DNA from: Fundicoccus ignavus
GTDB lineage: Bacteria; Bacillota; Bacilli; Lactobacillales; Aerococcaceae
Direction of reading: 5' to 3'
Assembly (NCBI RefSeq): GCF_009659375.1
Contig: NZ_WJQT01000015.1
Location: 1-62,462 of the forward strand
Length of the DNA stretch: 62,462 bases
Both the position numbers and the translations under genes were made by a program. The notes beneath the pieces were generated by a model, which worked only from the letters and a program-made list of their open reading frames with translations, was not told where the DNA came from and made no database searches. Positions 62,441 through 62,462 of the stretch are shown here, in pieces. Position 1 is the stretch's first letter, and each line of letters opens with the position of its first letter.

Positions 62441-62462
62441 TTATTGGATTGAGAGGCTAGCC

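Overview
The window is about 62.5 kb of AT-rich Gram-positive DNA. The gene content (ATG/TTG starts behind AGGAGG sites, LPXTG and lipobox surface proteins, a T-box leader, parE/parC beside plsY, and an xerC-hslVU-topA-dprA-rnhB-rbgA cluster) points to a fermentative member of the Lactobacillales, probably near Aerococcaceae/Carnobacteriaceae; the exact genus is a guess. No rRNA or tRNA gene, prophage, CRISPR array or complete insertion sequence was seen.

Layout. 1-120: what looks like the right end of an IS200/IS605-type element. 149-6490: YdcF-type membrane protein, unknown membrane protein, pyrrolidone-carboxylate peptidase, unknown small protein, two tandem M20 amidohydrolases, GyrI-like protein. 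6515-8515: KtrA/KtrB potassium uptake. 8652-9878: a secreted serpin. 10003-12645: AdhE with a cre site and a possible Rex site. 12843-16092: GNAT acetyltransferase, aminotransferase, and an orphan amino-acid ABC permease under a T-box whose specifier reads best as CGC (Arg). 16184-20197: lipoprotein, thioredoxin-like protein, LPNTG wall protein, CapA-like lipoprotein. 20220-24466: pyruvate carboxylase and an anchored nuclease. 25157-29000: orphan PTS IIB, AraC regulator, deaminase, NrdH-like redoxin, S66 peptidase. 29244-33574: a tryptophan-type ABC transporter (trpXYZ) with a duplicated, decayed trpX upstream. 34001-40578: RqcH, PpaC, MaoC pseudogene, PflA/PflB. 40856-46319: topoisomerase IV and PlsY. 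47173-60724: galM-like, hslU, hslV, xerC, topA, dprA, rnhB, rbgA, lepB, ctpA, deoD, yozE, ypmS and a hemolysin-III-type membrane protein. 61389-62327: proline iminopeptidase.

How it fits together. PflB/PflA, AdhE and pyruvate carboxylase form the core of mixed-acid pyruvate metabolism. Peptide and amino-acid scavenging recurs (Pcp, two M20 hydrolases, proline iminopeptidase, Arg-type and Trp-type ABC systems), as expected of a host-associated auxotroph.

Most notable. (1) Both trpX copies carry their own sigma-A-type promoter and a near-identical leader encoding a 17-residue peptide ending in NSWxSWHR, followed by two terminators and a possible antiterminator whose pairing is kept by a compensatory change: a candidate tryptophan leader-peptide attenuator in a Firmicute, where TRAP or T-box control is usual. 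(2) Two families of dispersed non-coding repeats: R1 (about 270-300 bp, at least three long copies plus fragments) and R2 (about 410 bp, two copies, each with two 75-76-bp double-hairpin cores). (3) A secreted serpin with an intact hinge. (4) ParE has Asn435 in place of the usual Asp in its EGDSA motif, and ParC has Thr at the quinolone-determining Ser position.
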